Assembly (NCBI GenBank): GCA_022704925.1
Contig: JAKJFK010000119.1
Location: 1-5,521, forward strand
Length of the DNA: 5,521 nt
From: a candidate division TA06 bacterium
Lineage (GTDB): Bacteria > Ratteibacteria > UBA8468 > MWAK01
Direction of reading: 5' to 3'
The position numbers were made by a program, and so were the translations under genes. Under the pieces are notes generated by a model. That model saw only the letters and a list, made by a program, of their open reading frames with translations. It was not told the DNA's origin and searched no databases. Positions 1 through 4,215 of this stretch are shown here, in pieces (position 1 is the stretch's first letter; each line of letters starts with the position of its first letter).

Positions 1-19
1 GCTGATTTTGGTGCGGATG

Positions 20-28
20 TGGTAAAAT
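20..28 (+). promoter_or_regulatory. Candidate extended -10 element for the tRNA-Gln gene
   Basis: TAAAAT at 23-28 matches the sigma-70 -10 consensus at five of six positions and is preceded by TGG at 20-22, an extended -10 (TGn) motif. Transcription would start near 35, about ten bases before the tRNA. The matching -35 would fall at or beyond the left edge, so only half of the promoter can be judged. The tRNA could instead be co-transcribed with something upstream of the window. Confidence 0.4.
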
Positions 29-44
29 ATTGGGTCTGATTTAT

Positions 45-115
<71 letters not shown>

Positions 116-118
116 CAG

Positions 119-128
119 TTCGACTCGC
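119..128 (+). repeat. 10-bp inverted repeat, left arm
   Basis: TTCGACTCGC immediately follows the tRNA region and overlaps the first 25-bp direct repeat. Its exact reverse complement lies at 231-240. The pair is nested inside the 96-110 / 266-280 pair in consistent order, so 96-280 as a whole is a large imperfect inverted repeat. Confidence 0.6.
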
Positions 129-144
129 TTCGTTCGCTCACCGC
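120..144 (+). repeat. 25-bp direct repeat, copy 1
   Basis: This copy (TCGACTCGCTTCGTTCGCTC followed by ACCGC) matches the stretch at 155-179 at 23 of 25 positions. The period is 35 bp. It starts five bases after the tRNA gene ends. Its core is made of CG-containing pentamers (TTCG, CTCG), as in dispersed intergenic repeats of some GC-rich bacteria. Whether it is dispersed in this genome cannot be seen here. Confidence 0.75.
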
Positions 145-154
145 CGGCTAATAC

Positions 155-179
155 TCGACTCGTTTCGCTCGCTCACCGC
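155..179 (+). repeat. 25-bp direct repeat, copy 2
   Basis: Second copy of the repeat at 120-144. The two differences are a C/T and a T/C transition. Ten unrelated bases (145-154) separate the copies. The paired unit could be a dispersed intergenic repeat or a fragment of one. Two copies are too few, and the spacer too short, for a CRISPR array. Confidence 0.75.
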
Positions 180-230
180 AAGTTCCTGTTTGATTCGGTA
201 AGCGCATAACCTGAAGTCGAATAATCCCGG

Positions 231-240
231 GCGAGTCGAA
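231..240 (-). repeat. 10-bp inverted repeat, right arm
   Basis: GCGAGTCGAA is the reverse complement of 119-128. A further AGTCGA copy lies at 215-220. The TCGACT core therefore occurs twice on the plus strand (120, 155) and twice inverted (215, 234), facing each other around a unique centre at about 180-213. Confidence 0.6.
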
Positions 241-241
241 A

Positions 242-259
242 AGGGAGGCTAAGCTCCCT
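242..259. repeat. Small stem-loop in the tRNA-proximal repeat region
   Basis: AGGGAG (242-247) pairs with CTCCCT (254-259) around a six-base loop, GCTAAG. It sits between the two right-hand inverted-repeat arms (231-240 and 266-280), where the left side has only eight bases. No T run follows on either strand, so it is not an obvious terminator. Confidence 0.5.
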
Positions 260-265
260 GACAAA

Positions 266-280
266 AGAGGTGGATTCGAA
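266..280 (-). repeat. 15-bp inverted repeat, right arm (inverted copy of tRNA-Gln 3' sequence)
   Basis: AGAGGTGGATTCGAA is the exact reverse complement of 96-110. No cloverleaf can be built around it: on the minus strand the bases before it (AGCGC) do not pair with CCACC. It is therefore a fragment and not a second tRNA. The orientation is opposite to the direct repeat that a tRNA-targeting integrase would leave. Confidence 0.75.
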
Positions 281-403
281 GCGCTTTCCATCCCCCGACC
301 GTTCCTGACCGACCCGTTCGATCCGAAAGTGCCTTTCTCTCCGTAATGGCCGCCTCGTTCTCTTACCGGCGTTTTTTCTCCGGGCAAGGCGTTCCGGGGC
401 AGG

Positions 404-432
404 TTGACGTCTTTAAGTTTGCATGTTAGGAT
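404..432 (+). promoter_or_regulatory. Sigma-70-type promoter of the response regulator gene
   Basis: TTGACG (404-409) is a five-of-six match to the -35 consensus. It is followed by an exactly 17-base spacer and TAGGAT (427-432), a four-of-six match to the -10. Transcription would start near 439, giving a leader of about 42 bases that ends in GGAGG (471-475), five bases before the ATG at 481. This is the only good promoter seen in the 365-bp gap. Confidence 0.65.
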
Positions 433-437
433 AACAT
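423..437. promoter_or_regulatory. Palindrome overlapping the -10 (candidate operator)
   Basis: ATGTTA-GGA-TAACAT is a perfect 6-3-6 interrupted palindrome that covers the whole -10 hexamer of the promoter at 404-432. A dimeric repressor bound here would block RNA polymerase. The arms are short, no second copy was noticed in the window, and the repressor is unknown. Its role as an operator is inferred from position and symmetry only. Confidence 0.35.
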
Positions 438-480
438 TAAACGGGAAATTATTATTAACGCCGATAGTGGGGAGGATGAC

Positions 481-918
481 ATGCGATTATTCAGGCGGAA
501 GGCCGAGGAGGTTGAGGAACCCGTAAACATTGCGTCGGTTGGCAAGCTGAAAATTCTGACGGCCGACGACGAGGAGGATATCCGGGTCCTGCTCAAGAAA
601 ATGCTTGAGGCGGAAGGACACCAGGTGATCAGCGCCGTTGACGGCGAGGATGCCCTCCAGAAGCTTAAGGATGAAAAACCCGATCTTTTGATACTCGACA
701 AGAAGATGCCGAAGCTGAACGGCCTCAAGGTGCTCGAGAAGGTCAGGCAGGATCCTTCCACCCGGAACCTGCCGGTGATCATGCTCACCGTCGACGCTTC
801 GGACAAGGATGTTTACCAGGGATACATGCAGGGCGCCGACGTTTACCTGGCCAAGCCGTTCAAACTTAACAACATCCTGATCGGGATCGTCATGGCCTTA
901 AAAAAAGCCCGGAAATGA
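481..918 (+). CDS. Single-domain response regulator (CheY-like receiver, 145 aa)
   Basis: A two-component receiver domain without any output domain. The fold spans roughly residues 23-143 and all catalytic positions are present: the acidic pair Asp29-Asp30, phospho-acceptor Asp73 in LILDKKMP, Thr103 in IMLTVDA, and Lys125 in the LAKPF motif. The first 22 residues are extra to the family and highly charged (MRLFRRKAEEVEEP), beginning basic and turning acidic. The start is supported by GGAGG five bases upstream and by the promoter at 404-432. No histidine kinase or output gene is adjacent, so it probably acts as a phospho-switch on a protein partner or in a relay. The usual LDLMMP stretch is LDKKMP here, which adds two lysines beside the phosphorylation site. 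The gene is monocistronic, with a strong terminator 46 bp after the stop. The family is certain; the pathway is unknown. Confidence 0.93.
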   Translation: MRLFRRKAEEVEEPVNIASVGKLKILTADDEEDIRVLLKKMLEAEGHQVISAVDGEDALQKLKDEKPDLLILDKKMPKLNGLKVLEKVRQDPSTRNLPVIMLTVDASDKDVYQGYMQGADVYLAKPFKLNNILIGIVMALKKARK

Positions 919-964
919 ACCCGGCTCTTGTTGTTTTCCGATGGCGATGGCCATGATCTTGAAG

Positions 965-997
965 AAGGCCCGGAAACAGTTTCCGGGCCTTTTTTTT
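965..997 (+). terminator. Rho-independent terminator of the response regulator gene
   Basis: AAGGCCCGGAAA (965-976) pairs perfectly over 12 bp with TTTCCGGGCCTT (980-991) around a three-base loop (CAG), and T runs on to 997. On the minus strand the stem has no T run after it beyond the short AAA/TTT ends, so it acts mainly on plus-strand transcripts. Confidence 0.93.
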
Positions 998-1053
998 GAG
1001 TGGTTTGCCGTCTTTGCAGTGGGAAGAAACTGCGCGGTTATCGTAGGTTTTCC

Positions 1054-1062
1054 GGGGAGGAG
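1054..1062 (+). promoter_or_regulatory. Ribosome binding site deciding the start at 1066
   Basis: GGGGAGGAG contains the core GGAGG (1056-1060) five bases before the ATG at 1066. The same frame is open from an ATG at 1000, but that codon lies just after the T run of the preceding terminator and has no Shine-Dalgarno sequence. The 22 extra residues also do not belong to the family. The downstream ATG is therefore chosen. Confidence 0.85.
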
Positions 1063-1065
1063 AGA

Positions 1066-1647
1066 ATGGCCTTTACGCTGGAGATAGGAGAACGGGCGCC
1101 GGACTTCAGCCTGCCGGCGACCGACGGCCGGAGATACACCCTGGCCGATTTCGACGGGTCCGCGCTGCTGGTGGTCTTCTTCACCTGCAACCACTGCCCT
1201 TACGTGACCGGCTCCGACGAGGTGACCCGGGCCACGGCCGAAAAATACCGGGAGCGGGGCGTCACCTTTATCGGTATCAATTCCAACAGCGAGCAGACCC
1301 ATCCTACCGATGATTTCGACCACATGGTGGAGCGTATGCGGGTTAACCGCTTCCCCTGGATCTACGCGCGGGACCGGTCCCAGGAGACGGCCCGGGCCTA
1401 CGGCGCGCTTCGGACGCCCCACTTTTATGTTTTCGACCGGGAACGGCGGCTTGTTTATACCGGCCGCGGCGTGGACAGTCCGCGCGACACCTCGAAGAGC
1501 ACCGTCAACGACCTCGATCGAGCCCTCTCCGAACTCCTGGCCGGGAAACCGATCAGCGTTCCGAAGACCAACCCCATCGGCTGCAACGTAAAGTGGGAAG
1601 GCCGGGATGCCCACTGGATGCCGCCCGAGGCCTGCGACCTGGTCTGA
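1066..1647 (+). CDS. Thioredoxin-fold redoxin (AhpC/TSA family) protein with CxxC motif, 193 aa
   Basis: A thioredoxin-like protein of the redoxin / AhpC-TSA superfamily. It opens with the family signature [14 protein letters not shown] (residues 8-21). A beta strand then leads into [10 protein letters not shown], where Cys41 and Cys44 form the CxxC redox centre. The cis-proline segment is RTPHFYVFD (Pro118). The C-terminal tail has NPIGCNVKW (169-177), which I recall as conserved in the subgroup with CNHCPYV, and further cysteines at 173 and 190. There is no signal peptide or membrane segment, so it should act in the cytoplasm as a thiol-disulfide oxidoreductase or thiol peroxidase. The exact substrate is not known. 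Length fits the subgroup. It stands alone between two terminators, with no clear promoter of its own, and is probably monocistronic. Confidence 0.88.
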   Translation: MAFTLEIGERAPDFSLPATDGRRYTLADFDGSALLVVFFTCNHCPYVTGSDEVTRATAEKYRERGVTFIGINSNSEQTHPTDDFDHMVERMRVNRFPWIYARDRSQETARAYGALRTPHFYVFDRERRLVYTGRGVDSPRDTSKSTVNDLDRALSELLAGKPISVPKTNPIGCNVKWEGRDAHWMPPEACDLV

Positions 1648-1738
1648 TTAGAGCAGGAATCGTTTTGTCCCTGGACGTTTTTTCTGAACCGTTCCCCAAG
1701 GGGAGGCGCGGTCAGGGCGGTTGGATAAGACCACTGGG

Positions 1739-1766
1739 CGGCTGCCTCGCGGGCAGCCGGTTTTTT
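1739..1766 (+). terminator. Rho-independent terminator after the redoxin gene
   Basis: CGGCTGCC (1739-1746) pairs with GGCAGCCG (1752-1759) around a five-base loop (TCGCG), followed by one G and six Ts (1761-1766). It lies 91 bp after the redoxin stop and eight bases before the 3' end of the convergent SGNH hydrolase gene. Minus-strand transcripts would meet the hairpin without a following T run, so it is essentially one-directional. I see no dedicated terminator for the SGNH gene. Confidence 0.9.
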
Positions 1767-1773
1767 ATTGCGA

Positions 1774-3060
1774 TCAGGGAAGCGGTGTGATTACTATGGT
1801 GTGCTGGACGGGAATTATCGCCGCGCGAACCGCCGCCTGGAACTGATCATCCCTTGCCTTCAGCTTCTGAATCAACACGTTGACCGCGTTTTGCCATTCG
1901 GCCCCGCCGCTGATTTCGTCATCCGCGAAAGCGCGCAGATTGGTTACCAGGGATCTGATGGCCCTGGTCTGGAAATACTGTTGGACGGCCACTGACTGCT
2001 GGACTTTCTGAAAGGCCCCGTCGAAAGGGGTCCGGTCAAATTCGGCGGCAAGGTTGATTCCCGAGGCAAGCTGGCCGGCGGTAAATTCCTTGCTTTCGTT
2101 GCCCCAGGCAACTCTGGCCCGGGCCGAGGCGAGCTCCGGCACCTTTAGAATGAACCGGTTCAACTCCTGGTTGAACGGGAGAAAGGGAAGAATGCTGCGG
2201 TTGCTCGACGAGGAGCGCGGGTCCGGATCGTAACAGAAAGGGTAGCGTTCGCTTTCCAGCTTGATTTCGCCGCCGGTTGAGCTCAGCACCCGGTGTCCGG
2301 ACGAAACTGCCGTTCCGCCTTGCCTGTTCACGGAAATTTCGCCGATATTCCCGTCGCAGCCCAGCGCCTTGAGGAAAGCGTAGGCCATGACCAGGTGCCC
2401 GTTTGAACCCGGGTGAACCCCGTCCCGGCCGCAAACGTCGTAATTCTCTCCCAGGACGGCCTTCGCCCGGGCCATGGCTTCGATCAGGGGCGCGTGAACA
2501 TCCGCGAAGGACGCCTTGTATTCCGCGGCTATTTCACGGGCAAGGTTCCCGAGCTGCCTCAGGTTGGCATTGTATTCCGCCGCCCCGGTGCCGGATTTTT
2601 GAAAGAAATTTGTGTCTACCGCCCCGGGAGACCCGACGATCACGGTCGTTACGCCCAGCTCGCGAGCCTTTTTTATGATGGCGCGCATCCCGGCTTCATA
2701 ATTCTTGCCGATCGTTTCCTCGTAAGGCCGGTAACGGCCGTCGTTCATTCCATAGCAGGTGGTCATGGCCGTCGGCTTGAAAAACGCGCCGAGATCGTTG
2801 GCCATCCGAGCGGCGAACTCGGGGGCGGTTTCGCCGCTCCAGCCGAACTGAAAAACGCTTATGTCGCGCCGGCCGGCGCAGGCCAGGAGATAGGTTTCGA
2901 TGTAACGGCTGTAGATTTTCTGCTCGGTGATGGAGTCCCCGGCGATTGCCAACCGGGCGTTTCTGGGCAGCAGCGGGGCTTCCTGCGCGCGCGGGAAACC
3001 GGGCAACAAGGCGGTTGCCGCCAGGAGCAGCAACCCCGCCCTGATTATCATCCGTTTCAT
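1774..3060 (-). CDS. Exported SGNH/GDSL-type hydrolase, 428 aa
   Basis: A GDSL/SGNH-superfamily esterase-type hydrolase with all four catalytic blocks. Block I is AIAGDSITE (nucleophile Ser43), block II has the oxyanion Gly73 in FQFGWSGE, block III is YGMND (Asn106), and block V is DGVHP with Asp213 and His216. The N terminus (MKRMIIRAGLLLLAATALLPG) is a typical Sec signal peptide: basic start, hydrophobic core, probable cleavage near Ala25. The protein should be periplasmic, secreted or surface-held. The catalytic domain ends near residue 240. The remaining 190 or so residues have no motif I can name, although I recall similar full-length proteins from PVC-type bacteria. The substrate is unknown; acetylated or acylated polysaccharide is a reasonable guess for the superfamily. 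The frame is open back to 3255, but the signal peptide and Shine-Dalgarno fix the start at 3060. The gene lies 35 bp downstream of the GMP-synthase-like gene, probably in one operon. Confidence 0.9.
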   Translation of the reverse strand: MKRMIIRAGLLLLAATALLPGFPRAQEAPLLPRNARLAIAGDSITEQKIYSRYIETYLLACAGRRDISVFQFGWSGETAPEFAARMANDLGAFFKPTAMTTCYGMNDGRYRPYEETIGKNYEAGMRAIIKKARELGVTTVIVGSPGAVDTNFFQKSGTGAAEYNANLRQLGNLAREIAAEYKASFADVHAPLIEAMARAKAVLGENYDVCGRDGVHPGSNGHLVMAYAFLKALGCDGNIGEISVNRQGGTAVSSGHRVLSSTGGEIKLESERYPFCYDPDPRSSSSNRSILPFLPFNQELNRFILKVPELASARARVAWGNESKEFTAGQLASGINLAAEFDRTPFDGAFQKVQQSVAVQQYFQTRAIRSLVTNLRAFADDEISGGAEWQNAVNVLIQKLKARDDQFQAAVRAAIIPVQHTIVITPLP

Positions 3061-3066
3061 TCTTTT

Positions 3067-3073
3067 CCTCTCC
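3067..3073 (-). promoter_or_regulatory. Ribosome binding site deciding the start of the SGNH hydrolase
   Basis: On the minus strand GGAGAGG is followed by six bases and the ATG at 3060-3058. The 65 codons of open frame further upstream overlap the end of the neighbouring gene, encode an arginine- and glycine-rich shadow peptide, and would bury the signal peptide. The internal start is therefore preferred. Confidence 0.8.
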
Positions 3074-3095
3074 GGGGAAACGCGTTCTTTGGCGA

Positions 3096-4061
3096 TTAGA
3101 TCGCCTCCATGGTTGAGGGCGGCTTGGTGGCGATGTTGTAGGTTACGCTGACCACGCCCGGCACCTCGCCGGTGATGCGGCCGGCCAGCCGTTCCAGGGT
3201 CTCGTAGGGAAGCCGGACCGGCGCCGCCGTCCGGGCGTCGAGGCTCTTCCAGCACCTGATCTCAATTTGAAGGCCGAAGTCCCGCCGGCCGCCGCGCATG
3301 CCGGTCACCCGGTCCTGGTGCAGGATGGCCAGGTACTGGAAGGCTTCGGTACCGGCCAGCTCCGCCTCGGTGATTACCGTTGCTTTCCGGACCAGCTCAA
3401 TCTTTTCCGGTGTCACTTCGCCGATGATCCGGGCGGCCAGGGCCGGACCCGGAAAGGGCATCCGCTTGTAGATGGACTCCGGCAGGCCCAGCGTCTGGGC
3501 CACCTTGCGCACGCCGTCCTTGCGGATTTGGCGGAGCGGCTCGATGATCCGGTAGCCGAAGGCCTTCTGCGGATCGATGCCCAGCTGCTCGAAGACGTTG
3601 TGCTGCCGCTTGACGCCGGCGACCGTCTCGTCGATGTCGGTGAGAATGGTCCCCTGGAGCAGGTGGCGGGCGCCGCTCTCCACCACCAATTTGCCGAAGA
3701 CCTTCTTGTAGAAGGTCTGGGTGATCGCCTCCCGCTTCTCCTCCGGGTCGGTTAGTCCCTTCAGGGCCTCGAAGAACTCCTGGCGGGCGTCCACGATCTT
3801 GACCGGGATGCCGAATTTCCCGAAAATTTCGGCCACGTTCCGGGCCTCGTCCTGGCGCATCAGACCGTTTTCGATGAAATAGGTCAGTAGACGGTTGCCC
3901 AGCGCCTGGTGGCCGAGCACGGTGACCACCGAGGAATCGACGCCCCCGGAGAGGGCCGTGATTGCCAGGCCATCCTTGACCAGGGATGATATCTCGTCGG
4001 TTTTGTCCTTGATGAAGCCCGCGACGTCCATGCCTTCGGCCTTGATCTCCTTTACTTCCAT
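3096..4061 (-). CDS. Stand-alone GMP-synthase-type ATP pyrophosphatase (GuaA C-terminal-like), 321 aa
   Basis: Homologous to the C-terminal two-thirds of GMP synthase (ATP-PPase plus dimerisation domain), as in split archaeal GuaAb, without an N-terminal glutaminase domain. The PP-loop SGGVDSS is at 38-44, followed by FIENGLMR (62-69), TDPEEKR (104-110) and LLQGTILTD (134-142). The hinge motif PFPGPALAARIIGEV is at 202-216, and the C-terminal strand ends NIATKPPSTMEAI (309-321). In canonical GMP synthase this domain adenylates XMP and adds ammonia to give GMP. Several stretches differ from what I recall of canonical enzymes: KRQHNV in place of KSHHNV, RGGRRDFGL in place of GDxRxYxW, SLDARTAAP in place of the usual TAH motif, and STMEAI in place of ATIEWE. 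The substrate is therefore uncertain. It may be a conserved paralogue and not the cell's GMP synthase, so no symbol is given. GGAGG four bases upstream supports the start. The product is cytoplasmic. Confidence 0.85.
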   Translation of the reverse strand: MEVKEIKAEGMDVAGFIKDKTDEISSLVKDGLAITALSGGVDSSVVTVLGHQALGNRLLTYFIENGLMRQDEARNVAEIFGKFGIPVKIVDARQEFFEALKGLTDPEEKREAITQTFYKKVFGKLVVESGARHLLQGTILTDIDETVAGVKRQHNVFEQLGIDPQKAFGYRIIEPLRQIRKDGVRKVAQTLGLPESIYKRMPFPGPALAARIIGEVTPEKIELVRKATVITEAELAGTEAFQYLAILHQDRVTGMRGGRRDFGLQIEIRCWKSLDARTAAPVRLPYETLERLAGRITGEVPGVVSVTYNIATKPPSTMEAI

Positions 4062-4130
4062 GACTCCTCCAGTTAATGATGGGTGAATGAAGCAGGATTG
4101 AAAAGGGTTGGCTGATTGACCTTCCCCAAA

Positions 4131-4159
4131 ATATTATCACTCCGTCGAGGCGCGGTCAA
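4131..4159 (-). promoter_or_regulatory. Strong sigma-70 promoter of the GMP-synthase-like / SGNH operon
   Basis: Read on the minus strand, TTGACC (4159-4154), a 17-base spacer and TAATAT (4136-4131) match the consensus closely. TGA just before the -10 supplies an extended -10 motif. Transcription would start near 4124, leaving a leader of about 63 bases that ends in GGAGGAG before the ATG at 4061. It lies in the 154-bp gap after the PPC-protein gene, which makes the two downstream genes independent of it. Confidence 0.75.
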
Positions 4160-4175
4160 GAAAAAATTAATTTTA
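4160..4175 (-). promoter_or_regulatory. A/T-rich UP-like element containing a 12-bp palindrome
   Basis: Directly upstream of the -35, the minus strand reads TAAAATTAATTTTTTC, which resembles the UP-element consensus bound by the RNA polymerase alpha C-terminal domain. AAAATTAATTTT (4163-4174) is a perfect palindrome. The run of Ts could also serve as the tail of a weak terminator for the upstream gene. The block is conspicuous because the surrounding DNA is GC-rich. Confidence 0.45.
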
Positions 4176-4210
4176 CCGCCGCCGGGGCTGTGCGGCCGGG
4201 TTGACAGCCC
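4161..4210 (-). terminator. Weak candidate terminator of the PPC-protein gene
   Basis: Five bases after the stop, the minus strand has GGGCTGT (4210-4204) pairing with ACAGCCC (4191-4185) around a 12-base loop. The only T run (4166-4161) comes 18 bases after the stem instead of directly behind it. The geometry is poor for intrinsic termination, so this is offered only as the best candidate in the gap. Confidence 0.25.
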
Positions 4211-4215
4211 TGGAC

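Larger units (their letters stand above)
116..480. other. Repeat-rich gene-free region between tRNA-Gln and the response regulator
   Basis: I see no credible protein gene in these 365 bases. The left half (116-280) is built of short direct and inverted repeats, listed separately, including an inverted copy of the end of the tRNA. From 281 to about 400 I recognise nothing: no convincing ORF, RNA fold or repeat. The right end (404-480) holds the promoter, a palindrome and the ribosome binding site (GGAGG at 471-475) of the response regulator gene. A minus-strand open frame at 148-387 reads straight through the repeats, gives a low-complexity peptide and has no family resemblance, so I treat it as spurious. 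Confidence 0.6.

Noticed and set aside
120-179. Possible CRISPR array
   Set aside because: There are only two 25-bp units, with a 10-bp spacer and no cas genes in the window.
148-387. Minus-strand open frame of 79 codons beside the tRNA
   Set aside because: It reads through the direct and inverted repeats and the antisense of the tRNA-like fragment, has no family resemblance, no clear ribosome binding site, and overlaps the promoter-side spacer. It looks like a spurious frame.
1014-1043. Possible promoter for the redoxin gene (TTGCAG, 18 bp, TTATCG)
   Set aside because: The -10 is a poor match and the spacing is not ideal. Nothing distinguishes it from chance, although some promoter must lie between the terminator at 997 and the start at 1066.
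898-1614. Minus-strand frame of 238 codons opposite the redoxin gene
   Set aside because: It is an antisense shadow of a GC-rich gene: the plus-strand frame has unmistakable thioredoxin-fold motifs, and the minus-strand peptide shows none.
1691-1705. CCCC-AA-GGGG symmetry downstream of the redoxin gene
   Set aside because: The loop is too small and no T run follows on either strand. The real terminator is the hairpin at 1739-1766.
2413-3099. Long plus-strand frame opposite the SGNH hydrolase
   Set aside because: It lies antisense to the region encoding all the SGNH catalytic blocks, and its peptide has no recognisable domain.
3397-4140. Minus-strand frame overlapping the GMP-synthase-like gene in another frame
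   Set aside because: The peptide is low-complexity, rich in Arg, Gly and Pro, and starts upstream of the promoter -10 region. The true frame carries the PP-loop and hinge motifs.
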